Shown: one piece after another, positions 49,599 to 58,589 of the stretch
Numbering within the stretch: position 1 is the stretch's first letter
Layout of the letters: every line of letters begins with the position of its first letter
Assembly (NCBI RefSeq): GCF_000425365.1
Contig: NZ_AUDH01000006.1
Location: 1 to 64,000, forward strand
DNA: 64,000 nt
Reading direction: 5' to 3'
Source: Rubritepida flocculans DSM 14296
GTDB lineage: Bacteria; Pseudomonadota; Alphaproteobacteria; Acetobacterales; Acetobacteraceae
Notes under the pieces: generated by a model
Seen by the model: the letters and a program-made list of their open reading frames with translations, nothing else
The model's database searches: none
What the model was told of the DNA's origin: nothing
Made by a program: the position numbers and the translations under genes

Positions 49599-50828
49599 TC
49601 AGCGCCGGGCCGCCGCCGCCTCCGGCCCTTCCAGGATTTCGAGCAGGCGCAGCGCATCGGCGCGGAGAAAGCCCTCCCCCCTCTCCGGCAGGCCCGGCAG
49701 GGCGGCGGCCAGCCGTGCGCCCACGGCGCGCAGCCCCTCGGCGGGCATCCGGCCCTGCGCATCCAGCCGTCGGCCGGCCTCGGCCAGGGCGCGCAGGGCG
49801 CGCGCACGCCGCTCCAGCGCGCCCAGCTCCGCATCGTCCATCGCGCCCGAACCGGCCGGCGCGGCCAGCACCTCGCTGAGCGGGCCGAGCAGCCCGACGG
49901 CCGTCTCCGCTTCCAGCCGCGCCTTGCAGTGTCCCGCGGCGGCGTGGCGCAGCCCCTGCAGGATTTGCGCGCGGCGCGGGGCGGCGCGGGTGGCGGTCCG
50001 TTCCAGATCCTCGACCAGCGCGGCGAAGCGCCCGGCGGCGGCGGCGGCGCGGCCGAGCTCGCCCTCCGGGCGCGGCGGCGTCAAGCCGCTCAGGAACTGA
50101 TCCAGGGCGCGCTCCGCGGCAGGGGCCAGGGCAGGATCCAGCCCCGCCACCAGCGCCACCAGCCGGGCAGGGCGCGCCGCCGCCGCGAGCACGGCGGAGA
50201 GGCCGATCTCCACCGCCTCCGCCCCCTCCGCCGCCAGGGCGCGGAAGAAAGGGCGCGCCAGCTCCTCGGGCGGTCCGTCGGGCCCCGCCACGCGCAGCCC
50301 ATGCACGCCCGGGCCGTATCGCCAGAGCAGCGCGACGAGCGAGCGCAGCCGGGCATAGGCAGGCTCGGGCAGGCCGGCGCCGGCCCAGCCGGGCGGCGGC
50401 CCCTCGGGCAGGGAGTGCGCGGCGGCCGGCCAGAGCCGCGCGCCGAGCTTGGCCGCCAGCGCGTGGTCGGACAGCGGCGCCTCGCCGATCGAGGCCGCAA
50501 GGGCCTCGGCCAGCCCCGGCGCCGCGGCGAACACCGCCTCGCCGAGCGGCGCGAGCGCGTTGCGCGGAAGCTGCCGCCCCTCCCCCCGCCAGTCGCGCGG
50601 GGCGACGAGGACGCCCTCCATCGGCAGGAAGAGCAGGCGCATGGGCGTCATCGGCCGTTCGGGCCGGAGCGCGCCCAGGCGATGGCGCACGGGCTCGAGC
50701 ACCGCATCGGCCGCGCCGCGCCGGGGCAGGCGGTCCAGCACGGAAACGAGACGCAGAAGCTGGGAATCGCTCGCCGCGCGCGCGGCGCGCGCCAGGTCGC
50801 GGAGCTGGGCGGGTGCGAGTCCGCTCAC
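49599..50828 (-). CDS. Uncharacterised helical protein
   Basis: A 409-residue protein starting with GTG 50828 inside a GTGA overlap with the gene before it. No signal peptide or membrane helix is clear. It is rich in Ala, Leu, Arg and Glu and looks all-alpha: AQLRDLARAARAASDSQLLR, RSLVALLWRYGPGVHGLRVA and EAVEIGLSAVLAAAARPARL. A short beta-prone segment MRLLFLPMEGVLVAPRDW (about residues 62-79) stands near the start. I recognise no family. Codon use and GC content look like its neighbours, so it is not an obvious recent import. Confidence 0.7.
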   Translation of the reverse strand: MSGLAPAQLRDLARAARAASDSQLLRLVSVLDRLPRRGAADAVLEPVRHRLGALRPERPMTPMRLLFLPMEGVLVAPRDWRGEGRQLPRNALAPLGEAVFAAAPGLAEALAASIGEAPLSDHALAAKLGARLWPAAAHSLPEGPPPGWAGAGLPEPAYARLRSLVALLWRYGPGVHGLRVAGPDGPPEELARPFFRALAAEGAEAVEIGLSAVLAAAARPARLVALVAGLDPALAPAAERALDQFLSGLTPPRPEGELGRAAAAAGRFAALVEDLERTATRAAPRRAQILQGLRHAAAGHCKARLEAETAVGLLGPLSEVLAAPAGSGAMDDAELGALERRARALRALAEAGRRLDAQGRMPAEGLRAVGARLAAALPGLPERGEGFLRADALRLLEILEGPEAAAARR

Positions 50829-51631
50829 GCGGCGAGCCAGCGCGCCAGCGCCGCCTCCGCCAGTTCCTGCGCGACGGCGCCCAGCGCCCCGCCGCCCCGC
50901 GGGCTCGCCTCCGGGCCGAGCGCCTCGCCGCCGGGCCAGGATTCGGCCTCCAGCGGCAGGGGCGGGGCAAGGCAGGCGGCCTGACGCAGCAGGGCCGGGC
51001 GTTCCGCCGCCGGGGTTTCGGCCCAGGCGGCGGCGAAGAGCTCCCATCCGTCGAGCAGCCACTCGCGCCGCGCCGCGCCCACGGGGCAGGCGGCCGGCTG
51101 GGCGGCGGCGAGCGCCGCGGCGGCCTGGCCCTGGGCGCGCAGCGCCTCGCAGCGCCGCCGGTCGGATTCGGTGGCGGCGCTCCGCGCGGCCAGACCGATC
51201 TCGGCAAGGAAGGTCTCGACGCGCAGGCGCTGCGTCGCGCCGTCGGGCGGGGGCGACTGCGCGGCCCGGCGGGCGGCCCGGCCCGCAAGCCCCTCCGCCG
51301 CCGCGCGGCGCGCGGCGGCCCGCAACGCGGATGGGGTGGGCTGCGCCTCGCCCAGCGCGGCCATCAGCGCCCGGTCCGCAAGGCTGGGCCGGAAGGCTTC
51401 GGCGGCGGATTTCCAGGGAAGGACGAACCAGCCCTCCCGCCCCGAAGGATTGGGAAACACGACTTCCAGCCCAGCCTGGCCGCCGGCGCGCAACCGCACC
51501 CCGAAGAGCAAGGGCGCCGTGAAGGGCGCGACCACGCCGCGTTCCGCCACCGTGGCGGGGCGCGACAGGGCGCGCGCATCGCGCGTCATCCATCCGTCCT
51601 GCGGCGCGGCGAGCGAGGGGGAGCCCTTCAT
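50825..51631 (-). CDS. Uncharacterised protein, partner of the downstream gene
   Basis: A 268-residue protein. PATVAERGVVAPFTAPLLFG, VRLRAGGQAGLEVVFPNPSG and REGWFVLPWKSAAEAFRPSL suggest a beta-rich N-terminal half, then an Ala/Arg-rich helical part. Cys residues are in SDRRRCEALRA, AACPVGAARR and QAACLAPPL. I recognise no family. ATG 51631 is used; ATG 51589 (MTRDARAL) is an alternative. It overlaps the next gene by four bases and is divergent from the SbmA-type ABC gene 90 bases away, which could be a functional partner. Confidence 0.68.
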   Translation of the reverse strand: MKGSPSLAAPQDGWMTRDARALSRPATVAERGVVAPFTAPLLFGVRLRAGGQAGLEVVFPNPSGREGWFVLPWKSAAEAFRPSLADRALMAALGEAQPTPSALRAAARRAAAEGLAGRAARRAAQSPPPDGATQRLRVETFLAEIGLAARSAATESDRRRCEALRAQGQAAAALAAAQPAACPVGAARREWLLDGWELFAAAWAETPAAERPALLRQAACLAPPLPLEAESWPGGEALGPEASPRGGGALGAVAQELAEAALARWLAA

Positions 51632-51721
51632 GCGCCCGGCATGCCAGAGCCGTCGTTAACGCAGGCTTGATCCGGGAGGGGGGCGATTCCGCCTTCGCGG
51701 ATCGCCCTCTAGCCTGCCGCC

Positions 51722-53440
51722 ATGCCCCGCATCCTCACCCCGCTCGGCGAGGCCTGGAGCCTCGCCGCCCCCTACTGGCGCAGCGAGGAGCGCTGGCGCG
51801 CCCGCGCCCTGCTCGCCGCCGTCATCGGCCTCAACCTCGCGCTGGTGGGGATGAGCGTGCTGCTCTCCTACTGGAACCGCGAGTTCTTCAACGCGCTGGA
51901 GGCGCGCGACGCGGCCGCCTTCTCCGCCCTGCTCTTCGCCTGGCGGCCGACAGAGAGCGGCCCCATGCCGGGCTTCGTCTGGATCGCGGCGCTCTACATC
52001 CTCGCCGCCGTCTATGCGCTCTACCTGCGCCAGGCGCTGCAGATCCGCTGGCGGCGCTGGATCACCGAGACGCTGCTGGCCGAATGGCTGGCGGAGCGCG
52101 CCTACTACCGCCTCGCGCTGACCGATGCGGGGGCGGACAACCCCGACCAGCGCCTCGCCGAGGACGCGAAGCTCTTCGTGGACTCCACCCTCTCGCTCGG
52201 GCTCGGCCTGCTGCGCAGCGTGGTGACGCTGCTCTCCTTCCTCTTCGTGCTCTGGGCGCTCTCGGGGCCGGCGACGGTGCTGGGGGTGGAGATCCCGGGC
52301 TACATGGTCTGGGTGGCGCTGCTCTACGCCGCGCTGGGCACCTGGCTTGCGCATCTCATCGGCCGGCCGCTCACCCGGCTCAACTTCCAGCAGCAGCGGG
52401 TGGAGGCGGATTTCCGCTACGCGCTGGTGCGCTTCCGCGACAGCGCCGAGGGCATCGCCCTGCACCGCGGCGAGGCGGAAGAGCGGGCGGGCCTCTCCGC
52501 CCGCTTCCGCGCGCTGATGGAGAACTGGTGGAAGCTGATGACGGCGACCAAGCGCCTGACCTTCTACACCGCGGGCTACACGCAGGTGGCGGTGGTCTTT
52601 CCCTTCGTGGTCGCCGCGCCGGGCTTCTTCGCCGGGCGCATCCCGCTGGGCGGGCTGACCCAGACGGCCCAGGCCTTCGGCGAGGTGCAGGGCGCCCTCT
52701 CCTGGATCGTGGACAACTACGCGGGCATCGCGGAATGGCGGGCCACGGTGGCGCGGCTCGCGGGGTTCCGCGCCGCGCTGGCAGCGGCGCGCGCCGCCGA
52801 TCCGGGGCCGGTGGTGGTCCCCGGGGCCGAGGAGGCGCTGCGCGCGCGCGGCCTCACCCTCACCCGCCCCGACGGGCGGCTGCTGCTCTCCGAGGGCGCG
52901 CTCGACCTCGCCCCGGGCGAGCGGGTGCTGGTCACCGGCCCCTCGGGCGCGGGCAAATCCACCCTGTTCCGCGCGCTGGCCGGCATCTGGCCCTTCGGGG
53001 CGGGGCGGGTGGAGACCCCGGCCGGGGGCGGGGCGATGTTCCTGCCGCAGCGGCCCTATCTGCCGCTCGGTGCGCTGCGGCGCGTCCTCGCCTACCCGGC
53101 CGCGCCCGAGGCCTTCGCCGAGGCGGAGCTGCGCGAGGCGCTGGCGGCCGTGGGCCTCGCCGAGCTCGCGCCGCTGCTCGACGCGGAGGAGCCCTGGGCG
53201 CAGCGCCTCTCGGGGGGCGAGCAGCAGCGCCTCGCGCTCGCCCGCGCCCTGCTGCACCGTCCGCGCTGGCTCTTCCTCGACGAGGCGAGCGCGAGCCTGG
53301 ATGCCGCGCAGCACGCGCGGCTGCACGCCCTGCTGGCCGAGCGGCTGCCGGGCAGCGCCATCCTCGCCATCGCCCATCGCGCCCCGCCCGAGGGCTTCTT
53401 CACCCGCAGCCTCCGGCTGGAGGGAGGGCGGCTGGGGTGA
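51722..53440 (+). CDS. SbmA/BacA-YddA type ABC membrane-ATPase protein
   Basis: A 572-residue fused half-transporter of the ABCD/YddA type: an SbmA_BacA-like membrane domain with six helices (about residues 25-330), including LLSYWNREFFNALEARDAAA and IRWRRWITETLLAEWLAERA, typical of this group. ATPase domain follows: Walker A TGPSGAGKSTLFRALAGIW (about 400-418), signature RLSGGEQQRLALARALLHRP and Walker B LFLDEASASLD. Members move peptides, vitamins or fatty acyl-CoA; the substrate here is unknown. It would work as a homodimer. Confidence 0.9.
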   Translation: MPRILTPLGEAWSLAAPYWRSEERWRARALLAAVIGLNLALVGMSVLLSYWNREFFNALEARDAAAFSALLFAWRPTESGPMPGFVWIAALYILAAVYALYLRQALQIRWRRWITETLLAEWLAERAYYRLALTDAGADNPDQRLAEDAKLFVDSTLSLGLGLLRSVVTLLSFLFVLWALSGPATVLGVEIPGYMVWVALLYAALGTWLAHLIGRPLTRLNFQQQRVEADFRYALVRFRDSAEGIALHRGEAEERAGLSARFRALMENWWKLMTATKRLTFYTAGYTQVAVVFPFVVAAPGFFAGRIPLGGLTQTAQAFGEVQGALSWIVDNYAGIAEWRATVARLAGFRAALAAARAADPGPVVVPGAEEALRARGLTLTRPDGRLLLSEGALDLAPGERVLVTGPSGAGKSTLFRALAGIWPFGAGRVETPAGGGAMFLPQRPYLPLGALRRVLAYPAAPEAFAEAELREALAAVGLAELAPLLDAEEPWAQRLSGGEQQRLALARALLHRPRWLFLDEASASLDAAQHARLHALLAERLPGSAILAIAHRAPPEGFFTRSLRLEGGRLG

Positions 53441-53480
53441 GGGGCTGGACCTGCACGCGGCCGCATGCGAGGCGCCGGGC

Positions 53481-53978
53481 ATGATCCTCATCGGCATCGG
53501 CGCGAGCCTGCCCGCCCCGGACGGGCGCGCCCCGCGCGAGACCTGCCGCGCCGCCGCCGCCGCGCTGGACGCCATCCCGGGGCTGCGCCTCGTGGCCCTC
53601 TCGCGCTGGTGGGAGAGCGCGCCGCTGCCGCCCATGCCCGGCGCGCCCTGGTTCGTGAACGGGGTGGCGCGACTGGAGGGGAGCGCGCCGCCCGAGGCGG
53701 TGCTGGAGGCGCTCCAGGCCCTGGAGGCCCGCTTCGGGCGGGAGCGCCCCTACCCCAACGCCCCCCGCACCCTGGACCTCGACCTGCTCGACCACCACGG
53801 CGCGGTGGTGGACAGCCCGCGCCTGCAGCTTCCGCACCCGCGGCTGCGGGGCCGCGGCTTCGTGATCCTGCCGCTCGCCGAGGTGGCGCCGGGCTGGCGC
53901 CATCCGCTGACGGGCGAGGATGTGGCGACGCTGGCCGCCGCCCTGCCGCCGCAGGAGCTCCGGCCGCTCGCCGCGTGA
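53481..53978 (+). CDS. folK: Hydroxymethyl-dihydropterin pyrophosphokinase
   Basis: A 165-residue HPPK of folate synthesis, moving pyrophosphate from ATP to hydroxymethyl-dihydropterin. ILIGIGASLPAPDGRAPRE starts the fold. SRWWESAPLPPMPGAPWFVNGVARL contains the pterin-site segment. RERPYPNAPRTLDLDLLDHH holds the signature R-x-L-D-L-D-x-L with the metal-binding Asp pair. HPRLRGRGFVILPLAEVAPGW follows. The usual R-x-G-P-R reads N-A-P-R. rpoZ starts 93 bases on. Confidence 0.93.
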   Translation: MILIGIGASLPAPDGRAPRETCRAAAAALDAIPGLRLVALSRWWESAPLPPMPGAPWFVNGVARLEGSAPPEAVLEALQALEARFGRERPYPNAPRTLDLDLLDHHGAVVDSPRLQLPHPRLRGRGFVILPLAEVAPGWRHPLTGEDVATLAAALPPQELRPLAA

Positions 53979-53982
53979 TCGC

Positions 53983-54011
53983 TTGCAGCGGCGCGCCGCC
54001 TCGCTTATCTG
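53983..54011 (+). promoter_or_regulatory. Candidate sigma-70 promoter for rpoZ-rsh-acpS
   Basis: TTGCAG (53983-53988), 17 bases, TATCTG (54006-54011). Transcription would begin near 54018, about 54 bases before the rpoZ ATG. It is the only good promoter-like pair in the short gap after folK. Confidence 0.5.
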
Positions 54012-54071
54012 AAGGGTTCGCCGCGGCGCAGCACGGCTGGCCGCGGCCCCCCTGTCCATCGAGGCCCCCGC

Positions 54072-54464
54072 ATGGCGCGCGTCACCGTCGAAGACTGCAT
54101 CCTCCAGGTTCCCAACCGCTTCGAGCTCGTGCTGCTCGCCGCCCAGCGCGCGCGCAACATCAGCCGCGGCGAGGCGCTGACGGTCGAGCGCGACAACGAC
54201 AAGAACCCCGTCGTCGCGCTGCGCGAGATCGCCGAGCGCACCGTGGACCTGCAGGCGCTGGAGAACGACCTCGTGAAGTCCCTCAGCCGCGCGCCGGAGC
54301 CCGAGCCGGTGGAGGACGAGGTGCTCGACCTCATCGACACCAGCGAGAACATCTTCGGCGTGATGGACGTGAACGAGGAGCTGCCGGCCGATGCCGGCGC
54401 CGAGGAGTTCAGCCCCGAGGACCTCGAGGCCCAGCTCGCCGCCGAGCTCGGCGGCGGCCAGTAA
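54072..54464 (+). CDS. rpoZ: RNA polymerase omega subunit
   Basis: A 130-residue omega subunit: [40 protein letters not shown] and [20 protein letters not shown] form the standard domain (residues 1-65). The acidic C-terminal extension (about 75-130) is common in alphaproteobacteria. Omega helps assemble beta-prime. In many bacteria it forms part of the ppGpp site, and here it directly precedes the rsh gene (eight bases), a conserved pairing. Confidence 0.96.
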   Translation: MARVTVEDCILQVPNRFELVLLAAQRARNISRGEALTVERDNDKNPVVALREIAERTVDLQALENDLVKSLSRAPEPEPVEDEVLDLIDTSENIFGVMDVNEELPADAGAEEFSPEDLEAQLAAELGGGQ

Positions 54465-54471
54465 CCCCGGC

Positions 54472-56754
54472 ATGAGCATGCGCGCCACCCCGCCCCTGCC
54501 GGCGGTGGCGCGCGCCCCCGAGGGGGTGGCCGCCACCGCCTCCCCGCCGGGCCTCGAGGCGGTGATCGCCTTCGCCGCACGCACCGCGGCGGCCGATCCG
54601 CGCCTCGATTCCGACCTGCTGCTGCGCGCCGGGCGCTTCGCCGCCGAGGCGCACGCCCAGCAGGCGCGCCAGAACGGCGAGCCCTACATCATCCACCCCA
54701 TCGCGGTGGCCGAAATCCTCGCGGGGCTGCACCTCGACAGCGCCACCCTGGCCACCGCCCTGCTGCACGACGTGGTGGAGGACACCCCGCACGGGCTCGC
54801 CGAGATCGAGCAGCGCTTCGGCCCCGAGATCGCCCGCCTGGTGGACGGGGTGACCAAGCTCAGCCGCATCGAGGTGCAGAGCGAGCGCACCAAGCAGGCC
54901 GAGAACCTGCGCAAGCTGCTGCTGGCGCTGAGCGAGGATCTGCGCGTGCTGCTGGTCAAGCTCGCGGACCGGCTGCACAACATGCGCACCCTCGGCTTCG
55001 TGGCGAAGCCCGAGAAGCGGGCCCGCACCGCGCGCGAGACGCTCGAGATCTACGCGCCGCTGGCCGAGCGCATCGGCATGGAGCAGCTCAAGACCGAGCT
55101 CGAGACCCTCGCCTTCCGCGAGCTGAACCCGGACGCCTGGGCCTCCATCGCCCAGCGCCTCACCTGGCTGCGCGGCCGCTCGGGCGACATGATCGCCGAG
55201 ATCGAGCAGGAGCTGCGCGAGGTGCTCGCGCGCCACAACGTCCCGGTCGAGGAGGTGCAGGGGCGCGAGAAGTCGCCCTATTCCATCTGGCGCAAGATGC
55301 AGGCGAAGAACGTCACCTTCGAGGGGCTCTCGGACGTGATGGCCTTCCGCATCATCGTCCCCGAGCGCGCGCACTGCTACCTCGCCCTCGGGGCCATCCA
55401 CGACGCCTTCAAGGTGATCGCGGGCCGCTTCAAGGACTACATCTCCACGCCCAAGACCAACGGCTACCAGTCGCTGCACACCGGCGTGCTGCTGCCGGGC
55501 AAGCGCGCCGAGGCGAAGATCGAGGTGCAGATCCGCACGCGCGAGATGCACCGCGTGGCCGAATACGGCGTGGCCGCGCACTGGGTGTACAAGCAGGGCG
55601 CGGAGGCGGCGGCCAGCGCCAAGAGCTACCCCTGGGTGCGCGCGCTCATCGACATCCTGGAGACGGAGCCCGAAGCCCAGGACGCGATGGAGGCGACGAA
55701 GCTCGAGCTTCACCGCGACCTCGTCTTCTGCTTCACGCCCAAGGGCGACCTGATCGAGCTGCCCCAGGGCGCCACCCCGGTGGACTTCGCCTACCACGTC
55801 CATTCCCAGGTGGGCGACACCTGCGTGGGCGCGAAGGTGAACGGGCGCATCGTCAAGCTCGACCACAAGCTCGAGAACGGCGACCAGGTGGAGATCATCA
55901 CGGCCAAGGGCGGCAAGCCGAACCCGGGCTGGATGAAGTTCGTGAAGTCCGGCAAGGCGCAGGCGCGCATCCGCCGCTACGCGGTCGCCGAGGAGAAGGC
56001 GCGCGCGCGCGAGGAAGGGCGCACCGCCATCGTCAAGGCCTTCCGGCAGAACGGGCTCGACTGCACCGACAAGACGCTGGAGCCGGCCGCCAAGGCGCTG
56101 CGCCAGCCCTCGGTGGAGGAACTCTACCACGCCGTCGCCTCCGGCAGCCTCTCCGCGCGGGACGTGGTGCACGCCGCCTTCCCCGATCTGCGCGGCGGCA
56201 GGGCGCAGCGCGTGGTGGAGCCCACCGGGCTGATCGCCCCGCGCGGGCGGCTGGGCGCGCCGCCCTCCGCGCGCGGGGCGGAGCGCCGGCGCGTGGCCGT
56301 GCCGGTGCAGCCCATCACCGGCATCGTGGCCGGCATGCAGCTCCATTTTGCGCATTGCTGCCACCCGGTGCCGGGCGACCGCATCCTCGGCGTCGTCACC
56401 ACCGGCAAGGGCGTGACGGTGCATCGCGCCGACTGCCACATGCTCGAGAACTTCGCCGCGAGCCCCGAGCGGCTGCTGGACGTAGAGTGGGAGCAGGCGG
56501 GGCTGGGCGGCGCCACCTACACGGCGCGCCTCTCCGTCGCGGCGGTGAACGGGCCGCAGCTCATCTCCAACGTCGCCAACGCGGTGGTGCGGCAGAAGGC
56601 GGGGGTGACGAACATCCGCCTCGGCCGGCGCGAGGACGAGGAGTGCGACCTCGCCCTCGACGTGGAGGTGCGCGACCTGCGCCACCTCTCCGAGGTGATG
56701 GGCGTGCTGCGCGCCTGCGAGGGCGTGGTGCGGGTGGACCGGGCGCGGGGATGA
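54472..56754 (+). CDS. rsh: Bifunctional (p)ppGpp synthetase/hydrolase (RelA/SpoT homologue)
   Basis: A 760-residue Rsh protein with both active domains intact. The HD hydrolase has [22 protein letters not shown] and [12 protein letters not shown] (about residues 60-200). The synthetase has [14 protein letters not shown] and [19 protein letters not shown] (about 260-350). A TGS domain follows ([20 protein letters not shown]), then a zinc-finger-like [16 protein letters not shown] and a C-terminal ACT domain ([18 protein letters not shown]). It makes and destroys the stringent alarmone. It is coupled to acpS by ATGA. Confidence 0.97.
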   Translation: MSMRATPPLPAVARAPEGVAATASPPGLEAVIAFAARTAAADPRLDSDLLLRAGRFAAEAHAQQARQNGEPYIIHPIAVAEILAGLHLDSATLATALLHDVVEDTPHGLAEIEQRFGPEIARLVDGVTKLSRIEVQSERTKQAENLRKLLLALSEDLRVLLVKLADRLHNMRTLGFVAKPEKRARTARETLEIYAPLAERIGMEQLKTELETLAFRELNPDAWASIAQRLTWLRGRSGDMIAEIEQELREVLARHNVPVEEVQGREKSPYSIWRKMQAKNVTFEGLSDVMAFRIIVPERAHCYLALGAIHDAFKVIAGRFKDYISTPKTNGYQSLHTGVLLPGKRAEAKIEVQIRTREMHRVAEYGVAAHWVYKQGAEAAASAKSYPWVRALIDILETEPEAQDAMEATKLELHRDLVFCFTPKGDLIELPQGATPVDFAYHVHSQVGDTCVGAKVNGRIVKLDHKLENGDQVEIITAKGGKPNPGWMKFVKSGKAQARIRRYAVAEEKARAREEGRTAIVKAFRQNGLDCTDKTLEPAAKALRQPSVEELYHAVASGSLSARDVVHAAFPDLRGGRAQRVVEPTGLIAPRGRLGAPPSARGAERRRVAVPVQPITGIVAGMQLHFAHCCHPVPGDRILGVVTTGKGVTVHRADCHMLENFAASPERLLDVEWEQAGLGGATYTARLSVAAVNGPQLISNVANAVVRQKAGVTNIRLGRREDEECDLALDVEVRDLRHLSEVMGVLRACEGVVRVDRARG

Positions 56755-57170
56755 TCATCGGCCTCGGCTCCGACATCTGCGACATCCGCCGCATCGAGCA
56801 GGTGCTGGAACGGCACGGCGCGCGCTTCCTCGAGCGCGTCTTCACCGAGACCGAGCGCGCCAAGGCCGAGCGGCGCAGCGAGCGCATCCGTGCGGGCACC
56901 TACGCCAAGCGCTTCGCCGCCAAGGAGGCGGCGGCCAAGGCGCTGGGCACGGGGTTCTCGCAGGGCGTGTTCATGAAGGATCTGGGCGTGGTGAACCTGC
57001 CCTCGGGCCAGCCCACGCTGCGCCTGACGGGCGGCGCGGCGGCGCGGCTCGCCGCCATCACGCCGCCCGGCTATCGCGCCGAGATCGCGCTGACCATGAC
57101 CGACGAATACCCCTACGCCCAGGCGCAGGTGATCATCAGCGCCGTGCCCGTCGCGCCCCTGCGGGGCTGA
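56751..57170 (+). CDS. acpS: Holo-[acyl-carrier-protein] synthase
   Basis: A 139-residue phosphopantetheinyl transferase that activates acyl carrier protein. [20 protein letters not shown] holds the first metal-binding Asp (residue about 8), and [19 protein letters not shown] the K-E-A-x3-A-L-G motif with the second. [20 protein letters not shown] closes the fold; the usual S-D-x-D/H at this place reads TMTDE. It overlaps the rsh stop. Its TGA ends exactly one base before the opposing M20 stop begins. Confidence 0.95.
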   Translation: MIIGLGSDICDIRRIEQVLERHGARFLERVFTETERAKAERRSERIRAGTYAKRFAAKEAAAKALGTGFSQGVFMKDLGVVNLPSGQPTLRLTGGAAARLAAITPPGYRAEIALTMTDEYPYAQAQVIISAVPVAPLRG

Positions 57171-58565
57171 TCACCCCTTCTCGCCCAGATCCCACCACAG
57201 CCCGGCGAAGGCCAGCAGCCCCTCGCGCGCGGGCCCGGGCAGCAGGTGCTCGTCCGGCCCGTGCTGCTGGCAGCCGCCATAGGAATGCGGCACCCAGACG
57301 AGCGGCACGCCCAGATGGTCCACGAACACATCGCCCGGCAGCCCGCCGGAGGAGTTCGGGATCACCTGCACGCGCTTGCCGAGCGTCGCCTCGATGCTCT
57401 CGCGCGCCCAGCGCACCCAGGGGTGGTCGGGCGAGGTGCGCGAGGCGGGCATGCGGATGCCGGCATTCTCGATCACCACGCGCTGCAGCCCGTGCGCGTC
57501 GAGGTGGCGGCGCAGCGCGGGGGCGAAGCCCGCGGGGTCCGTGTCCACCGTGTAGCGGATCTGGCAATGGGCGCGCGCATCGGGCGCCACCGCGTTCACC
57601 GGGTTCTCGGGCCGGCCGCTCGTCATCGCCAGCACGATGAAGCTGTTCCAGCCGTAGATCTTCTCGGCGGGCGTCAGGCCCGGCTCGCCCCAGCCCTCGT
57701 CGATCGTCGCCGCCTCGCCGCCGCCGGCCACCTCCGCGCCCTGCAGCACCGCGCGCACCTCGGCCGGCACGCCGTTGCGGGGCAGCCAGTCGCGCACCAG
57801 GATCTTCCCGTCGCGGTCCATGATGGTGGAGATGGCGTGCGCGATGAGCACCGCGGGGTCGGTGGTCAGCCCGCCCCAGTGGCCCGAATGCACGCCGCCC
57901 GGTCGCAGCTTCGCCACCAGGTCGAAGTGGTAGGTGCCGCGGGTGCCGGTGGCGATGGTGGGCGTCCCAGGCGTCACGCGCGGGCCGTCGCTGGCGATGA
58001 GCGCATCGGCGGCGAGCTCCGCGCGGTGCGCGGTCACGAACTCCCGAAGCCCGCGCGAGCCGCGCTCCTCCGCCATCTCCAGCACGAGCTTCACATTGGC
58101 GCCGAGCCGGCCGCCGCGCGCGGCCAGCACCGCCTCGAGCGCGAGCAGGTTGATGGCGTGCTGGCCCTTGTTGTCGGCCGTGCCGCGGCCGTACCAGCGG
58201 CCCTCGCGCTCGATCAGCCGCCAGGGCTCCAGCCCCTCGCTCCACTGCTCGTCCAGGCCGCGCACCGTGTCGCCATGGCCGTAGAGCAGCACGGTGGGCC
58301 GGGCGGGATCCTCGATGCGCGTCGCGGTGAGGATGGGGCCGAAGCCGGGCTCGGGGTTGGGATGCACCCGCACCGCGAAGCCCAGCCGCTCGAGCCAGGG
58401 GCGCATCCCCTCCTCCAGATAGCGGCCGAGCTCGGCCTCATGCGCCGGATCCTGGGCGGTGGAGCGGATGGCCACCAGCTCGGCCAGGCGCTGCTTCAGC
58501 ACGCCCTCGTCGAACAGGCGCGCGGCGCGGGCGAGGGCGCCGGCGCGCCCGGTGGGGTCGGTCAT
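57171..58565 (-). CDS. M20-family metallopeptidase (dipeptidase-like)
   Basis: A 464-residue zinc hydrolase of the M20 (ArgE/DapE/CPG2/carnosinase) group. First metal His and catalytic Asp are in VLLYGHGDTVRG (about residues 90-101), bridging Asp in RGTADNKGQHAIN, catalytic Glu-Glu in LEMAEERGSRGLREFV, and the dimerisation domain follows about residue 205 (GTRGTYHFDLVAKLRPGGVH). The last metal His is in PHSYGGCQQHGPDEHL. The order suits a dipeptidase or acyl-amino-acid deacylase; the substrate is not fixed. GAGGAGG precedes ATG 58565. Confidence 0.92.
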   Translation of the reverse strand: MTDPTGRAGALARAARLFDEGVLKQRLAELVAIRSTAQDPAHEAELGRYLEEGMRPWLERLGFAVRVHPNPEPGFGPILTATRIEDPARPTVLLYGHGDTVRGLDEQWSEGLEPWRLIEREGRWYGRGTADNKGQHAINLLALEAVLAARGGRLGANVKLVLEMAEERGSRGLREFVTAHRAELAADALIASDGPRVTPGTPTIATGTRGTYHFDLVAKLRPGGVHSGHWGGLTTDPAVLIAHAISTIMDRDGKILVRDWLPRNGVPAEVRAVLQGAEVAGGGEAATIDEGWGEPGLTPAEKIYGWNSFIVLAMTSGRPENPVNAVAPDARAHCQIRYTVDTDPAGFAPALRRHLDAHGLQRVVIENAGIRMPASRTSPDHPWVRWARESIEATLGKRVQVIPNSSGGLPGDVFVDHLGVPLVWVPHSYGGCQQHGPDEHLLPGPAREGLLAFAGLWWDLGEKG

Positions 58566-58589
58566 GGAACGGGCCTCCTCAGCCGCGGG

